Positions 8,052 to 16,893 of a stretch of DNA of 64,000 bases are shown here, piece after piece (position 1 is the first letter of the stretch; the number at the start of each line of letters is the position of its first letter). The notes beneath the pieces were generated by a model. That model worked only from the letters and a program-made list of their open reading frames with translations. It was not told the origin of the DNA and did no database searches. Where the stretch lies: NCBI RefSeq assembly GCF_009604455.1, contig NZ_WEGL01000002.1, positions 1,178,001 to 1,242,000 of the forward strand. Reading direction: 5' to 3'. This DNA is from Streptomyces sp. RB17 (GTDB taxonomy: Bacteria; Actinomycetota; Actinomycetes; Streptomycetales; Streptomycetaceae). The position numbers and the translations under genes are program-made.

Positions 8052-9467
8052 ATGGGCCTCAACGCCATGAGTGACTTCCCCCGCTTCCCGCCCGGCTTCA
8101 TGTTCGGCGCCGCCACCGCCTCCTACCAGATCGAGGGCGCGGCCCGAGAGGACGACCGCGGTCCGTCGATCTGGGACACCTACAGCCACACCCCCGGCCT
8201 CGTGGCCGGCGGCGACACCGGTGACGTCGCCTGCGACCACTACCACCGCTATCCGCAGGACGTGGCCCTGCTGCGGGAGCTGGGCGTGGGATCGTACCGG
8301 TTCTCCATCGCCTGGCCGCGCATCGTTCCGGACGGCACCGGCCCGGTGAACCCCAAGGGCCTGGACTTCTACTCACGGCTCGTCGACGAGCTGCTCGCGG
8401 CCGGCATCGAGCCCGCCGCCACCCTCTACCACTGGGACCTGCCGCAGGCCCTGGAGACTCCGTCCGAGAGTGGTTCCGCGGGGCGCGGCTGGCGGGTACG
8501 GGGGACGGCGGAGCGGTTCGCCGAGTACACGGCCGTGGTCGCCGAGCACCTTGCCGACCGCGTGCCGCGCTGGATCACCCTCAACGAGCCCTGGTGCAGT
8601 GCCTTCCTGGGCTATTCCGTCGGCCGGCACGCCCCGGGCGCCCGCGAGGGCCGGGGCGCCCTGGCCGCCGCCCACCATCTCCTGGTCGGCCACGGTCTGG
8701 CCGTACGGGCGCTACGGGAGGCGGGAGCACGCGAGGTGGGCATCACCCTCAACCTCGACCACAACCTGCCGGCCACCGGCTCGCCCGCCGACCTGGCGGC
8801 TGTCGTCCGCGCGGACACCCAGCACAACCTGGTGTGGACCGAACCGCTCCTCGCGGGCCGCTACCCGGCCACGGAGGAGGAGACCTGGGGCGAACTGATC
8901 AAGGAGCAGGACTTTCGGCGGGACGGCGACCTGGAACTCATCTCGCAGCCGCTGGACTTCCTCGGCATCAACTACTACCGGCCGATCGTCGTCGCCGACG
9001 CCCGCTACCGCGAGGACGACCCGACGCGGCGCGTGGCCACCGACAACCGCTACGAGGAGCTACGGCTCCCGGGCGTACGGCACACCGCGATGGACTGGCC
9101 GGTCGTCCCCGCCGGTCTCACCGATCTGCTGGTGCGACTGAAGAACCGCTACGGCGACGCCCTGCCACCCGTGCACATCACGGAGAACGGCTCCGCGGAG
9201 AACGAGGAGGTGAGCCCCGACGGATCGGTCCACGACACCGAGCGCGTGGCCTACCTGCGCGACCACCTCCACGCCCTGCGCGCCGCCATGGACGCCGGCG
9301 TGGACGTCCGCGGCTACTACGTGTGGTCCCTCCTGGACAACTTCGAGTGGGCCTTCGGCTACGGCAAGCGCTTCGGGATCGTCCGCGTCGACTACGAAAC
9401 CCAGCGGCGCACTCCGAAGGACAGCTACCACTGGTACAGGGCGATGATCGCGGCACAGCGAAGGTGA
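8052..9467 (+). CDS. Beta-glucosidase, glycoside hydrolase family 1
   Basis: Cytoplasmic GH1 enzyme of about 471 residues. The N-terminal PPGFMFGAATASYQIEGA and the YHWDLPQAL segment are family signatures. The acid/base is Glu179 in TLNEPW and the nucleophile Glu378 in ITENGS, both present. An ATG at 8067 (MSDFPRF) is an equally good start; neither has a strong ribosome site. It is the last gene of the importer operon. It would hydrolyse the beta-glucosyl backbone after the GH31 enzyme removes alpha-xylose, as expected for xyloglucan oligosaccharides. Confidence 0.93.
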   Translation: MGLNAMSDFPRFPPGFMFGAATASYQIEGAAREDDRGPSIWDTYSHTPGLVAGGDTGDVACDHYHRYPQDVALLRELGVGSYRFSIAWPRIVPDGTGPVNPKGLDFYSRLVDELLAAGIEPAATLYHWDLPQALETPSESGSAGRGWRVRGTAERFAEYTAVVAEHLADRVPRWITLNEPWCSAFLGYSVGRHAPGAREGRGALAAAHHLLVGHGLAVRALREAGAREVGITLNLDHNLPATGSPADLAAVVRADTQHNLVWTEPLLAGRYPATEEETWGELIKEQDFRRDGDLELISQPLDFLGINYYRPIVVADARYREDDPTRRVATDNRYEELRLPGVRHTAMDWPVVPAGLTDLLVRLKNRYGDALPPVHITENGSAENEEVSPDGSVHDTERVAYLRDHLHALRAAMDAGVDVRGYYVWSLLDNFEWAFGYGKRFGIVRVDYETQRRTPKDSYHWYRAMIAAQRR

Positions 9468-9544
9468 CGAGTGCGCCGGGCGCGGGCATGGCACTCGACG
9501 ATGCCACCGGCCCGGTGTCGTCCGGCAGGAGCGGTTGCTGACGC

Positions 9545-9685
9545 AGAGGATCGCGCGGGGCCTGAGGACGCGGTCCAGGTCGGCGATCGGCCCGTGCCGG
9601 GCCTCGGCGCCGGGGACGCAGATCAGCACGGCGAACAGCAGGACCGCGTCGAATGCGGCGGCCGGGCAGGGGGCCGGCCGATCCC
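9545..9685 (-). pseudogene. SAM-dependent methyltransferase relic
   Basis: The minus strand reads AAFDAVLLFAVLICVPGAEA, then IADLDRVLRPRAILCVSN. This matches the motif IV to post-motif block of class I (type 11) methyltransferases (DAVLLFAVLTCVP ... LxRVLRPGGLLYVS). The glycine pair of LRPGG is now RPRA, and neither the SAM-binding N-terminus nor a proper end is present. The fragment lies between the GH1 gene and a GNAT gene. Call by motif resemblance. Confidence 0.5.
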
Positions 9686-9702
9686 GTCGAACCGGAGAGC
9701 GT

Positions 9703-10224
9703 TCAGGTGAGGGGCAGGCGCATGAGGGTCAGGTCGAGCCATCGGCCGAACTTGGTGCCGACCTCCGGCACGGTGCCGACGTGCTGGAACCCGAACCGTT
9801 CGTGCAGTCGGATCGACGCGGCGTTCTCGGCTTCGATGCCGGCGATCATGACGTGGAGGCCCGCGTCCCGTGCCGAGTCGATGAGGGCCGAAAGCAGCGC
9901 GGAGCCGATGCCGAGTCCGTGCCGGTCCTCGCGGACGTACACCGAGTCCTCGACCGTGTGGCGGTACCCGTCCAGATCCCGCCAGGGGCCGTAGACGGCG
10001 AACCCCGCCACGTCGCCCGCTGTTTCGGCCACGAATGCCGAGCCCCGTTCCAGGTGGGTCGCGAGCCACCTGACGGTCTCCGGGGAGGACTGCGGGGTCT
10101 GTGTCCACAGGGCCGTGGAGCGCTCGATCGCGCGGTTGCGGATGGCCCGGATGGCCTCCGCGTCGCCGGGCAGGGCCCGGCGGACGCTGACGGCGGTAGC
10201 GCCTCTCTCGTATATTGGATTCAT
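9703..10224 (-). CDS. GNAT-family N-acetyltransferase
   Basis: About 173 residues from the ATG at 10224. GNAT features run in order: an N-terminal VSVRRALPGDAEAI strand-helix, FVAETAGDVAGFAVYGPW (central sheet), a VYVREDRHGLGIGSALL acetyl-CoA pyrophosphate loop, and IRLHERFGFQHVG near the C-terminus. This is the phosphinothricin-acetyltransferase-like subgroup, but the substrate is unknown. Its start codon overlaps that of the divergent XRE gene. A TACTAT hexamer lies 7 nt before its ATG, so the mRNA may be leaderless. An ATG three codons earlier (10233) is possible. Confidence 0.85.
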   Translation of the reverse strand: MNPIYERGATAVSVRRALPGDAEAIRAIRNRAIERSTALWTQTPQSSPETVRWLATHLERGSAFVAETAGDVAGFAVYGPWRDLDGYRHTVEDSVYVREDRHGLGIGSALLSALIDSARDAGLHVMIAGIEAENAASIRLHERFGFQHVGTVPEVGTKFGRWLDLTLMRLPLT

Positions 10225-10234
10225 GTCCAACATA
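10211..10234. promoter_or_regulatory. Inverted repeat and paired leaderless promoters spanning both start codons
   Basis: Nine-base arms TATATTGGA and TCCAACATA (8 of 9 complementary) flank TTCATG, in which the start codons of the GNAT gene (minus) and XRE gene (plus) overlap by two bases. TATATT on the plus strand ends 6 nt before the plus ATG, and TACTAT on the minus strand ends 7 nt before the minus ATG, the spacing expected of -10 boxes of leaderless transcripts. The repeat is a plausible autoregulatory operator for the XRE protein. Confidence 0.5.
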
Positions 10235-10813
10235 GTAGATCCCCTGGTGGGGCGGATCGCGGCCCGGGTCCGCACCGAGCGTGAACGCCGCCGGTGGACC
10301 CTGGCCCAGCTCGCGGACGTCTCCGGTGTGTCGCAGGCCATGATCAGCCGCATCGAGCGCGGGGAGAGCAGCCCCACCGCCGTCGTCCTGGGCAAGCTGT
10401 CGGCCGCGTTCCAGCTCAGCATCGCCTCCCTGCTGGCCCTGGCCGAAGGGACGCCGGACGACTCGCTGAGCGCGACAGGCGTGCGCCGCCGGACGGACAC
10501 GGCCGAGTGGCGGGACCCCGGCACCGGTTACCGGCGCCGCCAGATCACCGGACCGCGGTTTCCCGCCGAGGTCGCCGAGATCCGCCTGCCCGCCGGCGCC
10601 CAGGTGCCGTACCCGGCGGCCGCCTTCGCCTTCGTGCGGCAGGTCGTCTGGGTCCTGGAGGGCCGTCTGACCTTTCACGACGGCGACACGGTCCACGAAC
10701 TCGACGCAGGGGACACCATCGAACTCGGGGAGCCCGCCGAGCGCGTCTTCGTGAACACCACCGACACGGAGTGCCGCTACGCGGTGATCCTCACCCGCGG
10801 CACGCGGCCGTGA
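10223..10813 (+). CDS. XRE-family regulator with C-terminal cupin domain
   Basis: 196 residues. An N-terminal helix-turn-helix (about residues 15-65: WTLAQLADVSGVSQAMISRI) recognises DNA, and a small-ligand cupin domain (about 110-190: VVWVLEGRLTFHDGDTVHEL, DTIELGEPAERVFVN) probably senses an effector. The MFS transporter gene follows with a GTGA overlap, so the regulator probably controls transporter and GNAT expression. The ATG start lies in the shared CATG with the divergent gene, and the predicted transcript is leaderless. Confidence 0.9.
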   Translation: MSNIVDPLVGRIAARVRTERERRRWTLAQLADVSGVSQAMISRIERGESSPTAVVLGKLSAAFQLSIASLLALAEGTPDDSLSATGVRRRTDTAEWRDPGTGYRRRQITGPRFPAEVAEIRLPAGAQVPYPAAAFAFVRQVVWVLEGRLTFHDGDTVHELDAGDTIELGEPAERVFVNTTDTECRYAVILTRGTRP

Positions 10814-12006
10814 CCCGCCCTCTTCCCCGAGGCGGAATTCTGCTCCTCGCCTCCATAGCCGGGACGGCGATCGCGAACAACTACGCCGTCCAGCCCGCGC
10901 TCGTGGCCGTCGCCGCCGAACTGGGCGTCCCTCTCTCGGTGATCGGCCTGGTGCCGACCGCCGCGCTCGCCGGCTGCATGACCGGCTTCGCCCTCCTGCT
11001 TCCCCTCGCCGATCACCTCGCCCCCAACCGGCTGGTGGCTGTCCAGCTCACCGCCCTGGCCGCCGCCCTCACCCTCGCCGCGACGGCACCCGGTGCGGCC
11101 GTTCTCCTGGCCGCGTACCTGCTCATCGGCGCGGCCGCCGGCGTCGCGGCCCAAGCGAGCAACATCGCAGGACGCCATGCGCCGCCCGGGCGCCGCGGAA
11201 CCGGTGTCGCCACGGTGTCCGCCGGTATGTCGGCCGGTATCCTGCTCAGCCGACTTGCGGGAGGAGCGCTCACCGACATCCTGGGATGGCGGCGGATGCT
11301 TCTCGCCTTCGGGGCCCTCGCCCTGCTCGGCGCGATCGCCGCGGCCGCGCTCCTGCCCCGGGAACGGCCTGCCGCCGACCGTGGTTACCGCGCCGCTCTG
11401 ATGTCACTGCATCCGTTGCCGCGCCAGTTCCCGAAACTGCGGCGCGCGGTGGCCGTGGGCGGACTGTGGTACTTCGCCTTCAACGTCGTCTGGGTCGCCC
11501 TCGCCCTCGCCCTGGCCGGGCCGCCGTACTCCCTGGAGCCGACCGCCATCGGCCTGTACAGCCTGGCCGGGCTCCTGGGCTTCGGTGTGCTTCCGCTGAC
11601 CGGACGACTGGCCGACCGCTGGACCCCGGCCACGGTGATCGTCACCAGCATGCCGGCCGCTGCCGCCGGAACCGCGCTGCTGGCCACCGGCCTGAACAAC
11701 CCGCCGGTCACCGCGCTCGGCCTCGCCCTCTTCGACGCCGGCTGTTTCGCCGCCCAGGCCGCCAACCTGAGCGGCGTCATCGCGCTCGACCCGCACCGCT
11801 CGGGCAGCCTCACCAGCGTCTACCTCGTGCTGTACTTCACGGCCGGTGCCCTCGGCACCGCCCTCGCCGCGCCCCTGCTCGACACCTTCGGCTGGCGGGG
11901 AACCGCCCTCACCGCCCTCACGGCGCTGCTCCTCGCCGCCGCCCTCACGCTCGCGGATCGCCTGGCCGCGTGCGGCGGGTGGGGGCGGCGAACACGTCCC
12001 GGGTGA
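10810..12006 (+). CDS. MFS transporter
   Basis: 398 residues from a GTG that overlaps the preceding stop. About twelve hydrophobic segments span the protein, with an internal LLPLADHLAPNRLV loop after the second helix and DILGWRRMLLAFGALALLGA at helix six, typical of drug- or metabolite-efflux major facilitators. Substrate unknown. Coupling to the XRE-cupin regulator and a divergent acetyltransferase suggests export of a toxic small molecule or metabolite that the cupin senses. Confidence 0.9.
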   Translation: MTRPLPRGGILLLASIAGTAIANNYAVQPALVAVAAELGVPLSVIGLVPTAALAGCMTGFALLLPLADHLAPNRLVAVQLTALAAALTLAATAPGAAVLLAAYLLIGAAAGVAAQASNIAGRHAPPGRRGTGVATVSAGMSAGILLSRLAGGALTDILGWRRMLLAFGALALLGAIAAAALLPRERPAADRGYRAALMSLHPLPRQFPKLRRAVAVGGLWYFAFNVVWVALALALAGPPYSLEPTAIGLYSLAGLLGFGVLPLTGRLADRWTPATVIVTSMPAAAAGTALLATGLNNPPVTALGLALFDAGCFAAQAANLSGVIALDPHRSGSLTSVYLVLYFTAGALGTALAAPLLDTFGWRGTALTALTALLLAAALTLADRLAACGGWGRRTRPG

Positions 12007-12069
12007 CGTGGCGACCGCGGGTCGGCGACGGCGTACCGACCGTCGCCGGCCCGGAGACGCGGCGTCCCC

Positions 12070-12250
12070 GACCGAGGTTCCGCTCGCCCCAGGGCTCATG
12101 CTCGATCGCCGCCCTCACCGCCATCTGCCCCGGACCCAGGGCAGCGACCTGGACGCACTCATCGACACCGTCGTCGGGGCGGCCGGAGCCCACCGGCAGC
12201 GCGCCGACGACATCGCCCTGCTCGCAGTGCATGTCCTGGGCCGGCGGTGG
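12070..12250 (+). pseudogene. SpoIIE/PP2C phosphatase relic, C-terminal end
   Basis: The plus strand reads TEVPLAPGLML, then SDLDALIDTVVGA and RADDIALLAVHV. These match the last two motifs of SpoIIE-type PP2C phosphatases (PLPPGxLLLLYTDG ... DDIALLAVR), but the TDGL metal-binding segment is destroyed and nothing upstream belongs to the domain. It runs up to the convergent XRE gene. No start codon or complete domain remains. Confidence 0.55.
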
Positions 12251-12254
12251 GGCT

Positions 12255-12839
12255 TCACAGGCTGCCGGCAGGGCCGGGCGGCAGGTGGACCGTCATGATC
12301 AGGTGACAGGTCTCGGTGCCCGCGCCGCGGTAGGTGTGCGGGGTGTCGCCGTCGAACGTGGCGGTCTGGCCGGCTGCGACGGTGTGTTCCGCGCCGTCGA
12401 CGACCAGGGTCAAGCGGCCCGAGGTGACACTGACGGTCTCCACGACGCCGGCCTGGTGGGGGTGGCTCGGATACTCCTCGTCCGGTTCCAGCCGCCAGCG
12501 CCAGACCTCGACCGGTGCGGGGCCGGAGGTGGTCAGCATGAGGCGGGCCTCGCCGCCGCGTTCCCCGGTCCACAGGGGCGCGACGGCGTCGACGGACACG
12601 ACGCGGACGCGGCCCTCGGCCGGCCCCTGCATCAGCGCGGACACCGAGATGCCGAGGGTGTCGGCCAGCCGCACCAGGGTGGCCAGGTTGGGGTTGCCCT
12701 GGGCCTTCTCCAGCCCCACCAGGGCACCCTTGCTGACCTGGGCGCGCCGGCTGAGCTCGTCCAGGGACAGCCCGGCGCGGATGCGGGCCGCCCGGACGTT
12801 GTGCGCGACCGACCGCAGGGCGGCGGCTGTCTCGGCCAC
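12255..12839 (-). CDS. XRE-family regulator with C-terminal cupin domain
   Basis: 194 residues from the GTG at 12839. HTH at about residues 15-70 (LSLDELSRRAQVSKGALVGL), cupin at about 110-190 (VEVWRWRLEPDEEYPSHPHQ, VTSGRLTLVVDG, GDTPHTYRG), with the histidine pattern of a metal or ligand site. It is divergent from an EamA transporter and most likely represses or senses for it. It is a different protein from the XRE-cupin at 10.2 kb. Confidence 0.88.
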   Translation of the reverse strand: MAETAAALRSVAHNVRAARIRAGLSLDELSRRAQVSKGALVGLEKAQGNPNLATLVRLADTLGISVSALMQGPAEGRVRVVSVDAVAPLWTGERGGEARLMLTTSGPAPVEVWRWRLEPDEEYPSHPHQAGVVETVSVTSGRLTLVVDGAEHTVAAGQTATFDGDTPHTYRGAGTETCHLIMTVHLPPGPAGSL

Positions 12840-12875
12840 CTGATCACCGTCCTCATCACCTATGTCTTGACCACT

Positions 12876-12941
12876 GGAATGTACTGCACGGTCATTCGGT
12901 TGACAGGGAATGGTCGGTTCGCTGTACCGTGTGGTCGTTCC
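12876..12941. promoter_or_regulatory. Repeated GGAATG/CGTTCC elements between divergent XRE and EamA genes
   Basis: The 123-bp intergenic region carries GGAATG at 12876-12881 and 12907-12912, CATTC at 12893-12897 and CGTTCC at 12936-12941. A TTGACA (12900-12905) lies upstream of the EamA start with a TGTACC 17 nt downstream as a poor -10. The repeats could be half-sites for the XRE regulator. Tentative. Confidence 0.35.
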
Positions 12942-12962
12942 ATTGACTGCAAGGGAAGTGCT

Positions 12963-13799
12963 GTGATCGCTCTGCTGCTGGCCCTGGGCAGCTCTCTCGC
13001 GTACGGATGCGCCGACTTCCTCGGCGGCCTCGGCGCCCGCAAGGCCCATGTGCTGCGGACCGTGCTGGTCGCGGCCCCGGCCAGTCTCGCGGTCGAGCTG
13101 CTGCTGTGGCCGGTGCTCGGTGCCTCGTTCGGCTCCGGGGCCCTCGTCTGGGGCGCCGCGTCCGGGGTCGCCTCGGCCGCCGCGTTCGCCCTGCTCTACC
13201 GAACCCTGGCGATCGGCCCGATGAACGTCCTGTCGCCGGTGACCGCGCTGGTCTCCGCCGCGCTGCCCGTCGCCGTCGGGCTGCTGCAGGGCGAGCACCT
13301 GACCGCCGCCGGGCTGGTGGGGCTGCCGCTCGCGCTGCTCGCCGTCGTGCTGGTCAGCGCCGGGCAGGGCCCGGGCTCGGCCCGCCCCTCCCGTACGTCG
13401 CTCCTCCTGGCCTTCGGCGCGGGCGCGGCCATCGCCCTCCAGCTGATCTTCCTGCACCAGGCGCCTTCGGACAGCGGCCTGGCCCCGCTGATCACCGGCC
13501 GGGCCGTCTCCTCGGCGGTCACGCTGGCCGCGGCCGGGCTACTGCACCGCAGGCTGGGGCCGGAGCGCCCGGCGTACGCGATGTCGGCGGCCGCCGGCGT
13601 GCTGGACTCGGTGGCCAACCTGCTGTTCCTGCTCGCCGCCCGCAGCGGCGACCTGACCGTCGTCGCCGTGATCACCGCCCTCTACCCGGCCGGCACGGTC
13701 CTGCTCGCCCGCGGCGTGCTCGCCGAACGCATCCACCGCGGCCAGCTCGTCGGCCTGGGCACCGCCGCCGTGGCCGTCAGCCTCCTGGCCCTGACCTGA
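12963..13799 (+). CDS. EamA (DMT-family) transporter
   Basis: 278 residues from the GTG at 12963, with ten hydrophobic segments in two repeated halves (first: LLLALGSSLAYGCADFLGGL; second begins around residue 140 at LLLAFGAGAAIALQLIFL). This is the EamA drug/metabolite exporter fold. An AAGGGAAG ribosome site precedes the start. It is divergent from an XRE-cupin regulator and is followed 61 bp later by a PaiB-like gene. Exported substrate unknown; many relatives export amino acids. Confidence 0.9.
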   Translation: MIALLLALGSSLAYGCADFLGGLGARKAHVLRTVLVAAPASLAVELLLWPVLGASFGSGALVWGAASGVASAAAFALLYRTLAIGPMNVLSPVTALVSAALPVAVGLLQGEHLTAAGLVGLPLALLAVVLVSAGQGPGSARPSRTSLLLAFGAGAAIALQLIFLHQAPSDSGLAPLITGRAVSSAVTLAAAGLLHRRLGPERPAYAMSAAAGVLDSVANLLFLLAARSGDLTVVAVITALYPAGTVLLARGVLAERIHRGQLVGLGTAAVAVSLLALT

Positions 13800-13860
13800 G
13801 CCCCGACCCGAGCGGCCACGCAGCCCCCGCCGCCGTGCGCGGCCACGCAAGGAGAACCGC

Positions 13861-14508
13861 ATGCTGATCCACCCCTGGGACGCCGGCCTCGACGAAGCCG
13901 AATGGCAGAGCTGGATCGCCGAAGGCCACGACTTCGGCCAGCTGAGCGTCAACGGCCTGCCCGGCCATCCGCCCATGGTCGTCCCCACCCACTTCACCAG
14001 CGACGGCACACACCTGCTGATCCACCTCGCCCGGCCCAACCCGGTCTGGCAGACGATCGAGCACGACCCGAACGTCACCTTCACCGTCATCGGCGACTAC
14101 GCCTTCATCCCCGGCCCCTGGCGCGCCCAGCCCGGCACCGCGCCCACCGATGGCGTGCCCACCAGCTACTACGCGGCCGTGCAGTTCACCTGCCGCGCCC
14201 AGATCGTCGACGACCCCGAGGCGAAGGCCGACCTGCTGCGCCGGCAGCTGGCCCATTTCCAGCCCGACGGCGACCACGCCCCCGTCGCCGTGGACCAGCC
14301 GCCGTACGGCCGGATGCTGTCCGGCATCCGCGGCCTGCGCCTGGAAGTCACCGACGTGCGGGCCAAGTTCAAGTACGACGACCACAAACCGGTCGAGCAC
14401 CGCACCGCCGTCGCCGACCGCCTCACCGAGCGCGGCGAGGGCCTGGACGTACCGACCGCGCGGCAGCAGCTCCGCCGCCTGGACCGCAGGGGCCCCTGGA
14501 CGCCGTGA
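13861..14508 (+). CDS. FMN-binding negative transcriptional regulator (PaiB-like)
   Basis: 215 residues with a split-barrel FMN-binding fold. It shows FGQLSVNGLPGHPPMVVPTH, then a DGTHLLIHLARPNP block, PNVTFTVIGDYAFIP and a conserved SGIRGLRLEVTDVRAKFK near the C-terminus, all PaiB features. In Bacillus PaiB is linked to protease and sporulation control; in actinomycetes the role is unknown. A good AAGGAG site lies just upstream of the ATG. It is the second gene of the EamA operon, so it may act on the same metabolite. Confidence 0.85.
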   Translation: MLIHPWDAGLDEAEWQSWIAEGHDFGQLSVNGLPGHPPMVVPTHFTSDGTHLLIHLARPNPVWQTIEHDPNVTFTVIGDYAFIPGPWRAQPGTAPTDGVPTSYYAAVQFTCRAQIVDDPEAKADLLRRQLAHFQPDGDHAPVAVDQPPYGRMLSGIRGLRLEVTDVRAKFKYDDHKPVEHRTAVADRLTERGEGLDVPTARQQLRRLDRRGPWTP

Positions 14509-14567
14509 CCTCCAACACCCCACCTACGCAGGCCTGCACGCCGAGAACGGAACCGGAACCCCTTCCC

Positions 14568-15275
14568 ATGACCACCTTCCGCATCGCCCCCGCCGTGGCA
14601 GAAGCCTTCCCCACCACCCTCATCGCCCTGGTCACCGCGACCGGCCTGCGCGGCCACGAGCCCTGGCCCCACACCGCCACCGCTCTGGAGGACCTCGAGC
14701 AGCAACTCGCCGACGGCACCTGGCGTCCCGCGGACGAGACCGACCCCCGCATCGAGGCCTGGCACACCGCCTACCGCTCCTTCGGCACCAACCCCCGCCG
14801 CATCCGCCCCAGCGTCGACGCGCTCGGCCGCCGCCTCGCCAAGAAGGGAAGCCTGCCGCGTATCAACCCGGCCGTCGACTCCTACAACTCCGTCTCCGTA
14901 CGCCACGCTCTGCCCGCCGGCGCCTTCGACCTGGCCCGCGTCGCCGGCGACGTGGACATCCGCCACGCGGACGGCACCGAGTCCTTCACTCCGCTCGGCG
15001 AACCGGACAGCGTCGAGAACCCCAGGCCCGGCGAGATCATCTACGCCGACACCACCGGCGTCCTGACCCGCCACTGGAACCACCGCGACGCCCATCGCAC
15101 CCGCGTCACCGAGGACTCCACGCACGTCGTCTTCCTGCTCGAAACCCTCCACGCGGACCGGGACGGCGACCTCCTCAAGGTCGCGGCCGACGAGCTGCAG
15201 GGGCTGCTCGCCCCGCACGCCGACCGGACCGCCGTGCACCACCTCGGCCCGACCCGGCCCCGGGCCACGGCCTGA
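14568..15275 (+). CDS. B3/B4 tRNA-editing-domain protein
   Basis: 235 residues. It matches stand-alone proteins with the B3/B4 domain of phenylalanyl-tRNA synthetase beta: a WHTAYRSFGTNPRRIRPSVD segment and a PRINPAVDSYNSVSVRHALP segment, the latter the hallmark of the group. Such proteins may deacylate mischarged tRNA or act on free aminoacyl species, but this has not been shown for this family. A GTG at 14505 that overlaps the previous stop is an alternative start. Presence beside an EamA exporter could mean handling of a non-protein amino acid (inference). Confidence 0.85.
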   Translation: MTTFRIAPAVAEAFPTTLIALVTATGLRGHEPWPHTATALEDLEQQLADGTWRPADETDPRIEAWHTAYRSFGTNPRRIRPSVDALGRRLAKKGSLPRINPAVDSYNSVSVRHALPAGAFDLARVAGDVDIRHADGTESFTPLGEPDSVENPRPGEIIYADTTGVLTRHWNHRDAHRTRVTEDSTHVVFLLETLHADRDGDLLKVAADELQGLLAPHADRTAVHHLGPTRPRATA

Positions 15276-15296
15276 GACCTGTACCGGCGTCGTCCG

Positions 15297-16712
15297 TCAC
15301 AGGTTGATCATGTGTCCGGCCAGGCCGTGGACCGCCTCCTGGATCGCCTCGCCGAGCGTGGGGTGCGCGTGCACGTTGCGGGCGATCTCGTGGACGGTGA
15401 GGTCCCATTGCTGTGCCAGGGTCAGCTCGGGCAGCAGCTCGGTGACGTCCGGGCCGATGAGGTGTCCGCCGACCAGCTCGCCGTACTTCGCGTCGCTGAT
15501 CAGCTTCACGAAGCCGGTGGCGTCGCCCAGGCCGTGGGCCTTGGCGTTCGCGGTGAAGGGGAACTTCGCCACCTTCACGTCGTAGCCCATGTCACGTGCC
15601 TGCGCCTCGGTGTAGCCGAAGCTGGCGATCTGCGGCTGGCAGAAGGTGGCCCGCGGGATCATCGCGTAGTCCAGCTCCATCGTCTCCGCGTTCGCGAGCG
15701 TCTCGGCGGCGATCACGCCCATCGCCTCGGCGGCGTGCGCGAGCATCAGCTTGGCGGTGACGTCCCCGATGGCGTAGACGTGCGGAACGTTCGTACGGCA
15801 GCGTCCGTCGACGTCGATCGCGCCCCGCTCGGAGACCTGTACGCCGGTGTTCTCCAGACCGTAGCCGGTCACGTTGGGGGCGAAGCCGAGCGCCTGGAGG
15901 ACCTTGTCGGCCTCCAGGATCTGCGGGGAGCCGTCCTTGCCGGTGACCGTGACGCGGACCCGGGGGCCCGATTCGTCGATGGAGTCCACGCGGGTGGAGG
16001 TGAGCGCGTCGATGCCCAGCCTGCGGTACTGCTTGGCGAGTTCGGCGGAGACCTCGGCGTCCTCCAGCGGGGCGAGACGGTCCAGGAACTCGACGATCGT
16101 GACCTTCACGCCGTAGCTGTGCAGGATGTAGGCGAACTCGACGCCGATCGCGCCGGCGCCCGCGATGATGATCGACTCCGGCAGCTCCTCGGCGAGGATC
16201 TGTTCCTCGAAGGTGACCACGCGCGAGGTGCGCCGGGTGCCGGGCAGCAGCTTGGGTGTGGCGCCGGTGGCGATGATGCAGTGGTCGAATCCGATGGTGC
16301 GCGTGTCGCCGTCGAAGCCGGACACCTGGAGGGTGTGCGGATCGAGGAACGTGCCGTGACCGTCGATCTCCGTGATCTTGTTCTTCTTCATCAGGTAGTG
16401 CACGCCCTTGACCCGGCCGTCGGCGACCTTGCGGCTACGGCGGAACGCCTCGCCGTAGTCGAAGGACACCTGTCCGTCGACGCGGATGCCGAAGGTCTTC
16501 GCCTCGCGGGTGACGATGTGCGCCAGTTCGGCGTTGCGCAACAGGGCCTTGGTCGGGATGCAGCCCACGTTCAGGCAGATGCCGCCCCAGTACTTCCGCT
16601 CGACGACGGCGACGCGTTTGCCCAGCTGGGCGGCGCGGATCGCGGCCACATAGCCGCCTGGGCCGGCACCGAGTACCACCACGTCGAAGCGATCGTCCTG
16701 CTCGTCCACCAT
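15297..16712 (-). CDS. lpdA: Dihydrolipoyl dehydrogenase
   Basis: 471-residue FAD-dependent pyridine nucleotide-disulfide oxidoreductase. FAD-binding [20 protein letters not shown] is followed by the redox disulfide in [16 protein letters not shown] (Cys46, Cys51). NAD binding is at [17 protein letters not shown], and the C-terminal [13 protein letters not shown] holds the His-Glu pair. It reoxidises lipoamide in 2-oxoacid dehydrogenase or glycine cleavage complexes. An AGGAGG site lies 6 nt before the ATG. No E1 or E2 genes are near, so it is a stand-alone copy. Confidence 0.96.
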   Translation of the reverse strand: MVDEQDDRFDVVVLGAGPGGYVAAIRAAQLGKRVAVVERKYWGGICLNVGCIPTKALLRNAELAHIVTREAKTFGIRVDGQVSFDYGEAFRRSRKVADGRVKGVHYLMKKNKITEIDGHGTFLDPHTLQVSGFDGDTRTIGFDHCIIATGATPKLLPGTRRTSRVVTFEEQILAEELPESIIIAGAGAIGVEFAYILHSYGVKVTIVEFLDRLAPLEDAEVSAELAKQYRRLGIDALTSTRVDSIDESGPRVRVTVTGKDGSPQILEADKVLQALGFAPNVTGYGLENTGVQVSERGAIDVDGRCRTNVPHVYAIGDVTAKLMLAHAAEAMGVIAAETLANAETMELDYAMIPRATFCQPQIASFGYTEAQARDMGYDVKVAKFPFTANAKAHGLGDATGFVKLISDAKYGELVGGHLIGPDVTELLPELTLAQQWDLTVHEIARNVHAHPTLGEAIQEAVHGLAGHMINL

Positions 16713-16893
16713 CGATGCCTCCTGCAGTGGGACGCGTGCGGGCTCCGGCCAGAGTTCCCCGTTCGACGCGGGCGGCAAACAGGAGGGTCTTCCCCGGCGG
16801 TCGTGGACCTTCACTCGCGCGACCGGGTCGCTTCTCGACGGCCGGCACCTGGTTTACCCTTCAACCATGTGGGTGCCCTGAGGAGGTCGCACC

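Noticed and set aside
13800..13860. Repeated GCGGCCACGCA in the EamA-PaiB gap as a regulatory repeat
   Set aside because: Only two copies in a 61-bp gap inside an operon, and GC-rich words like this recur by chance.
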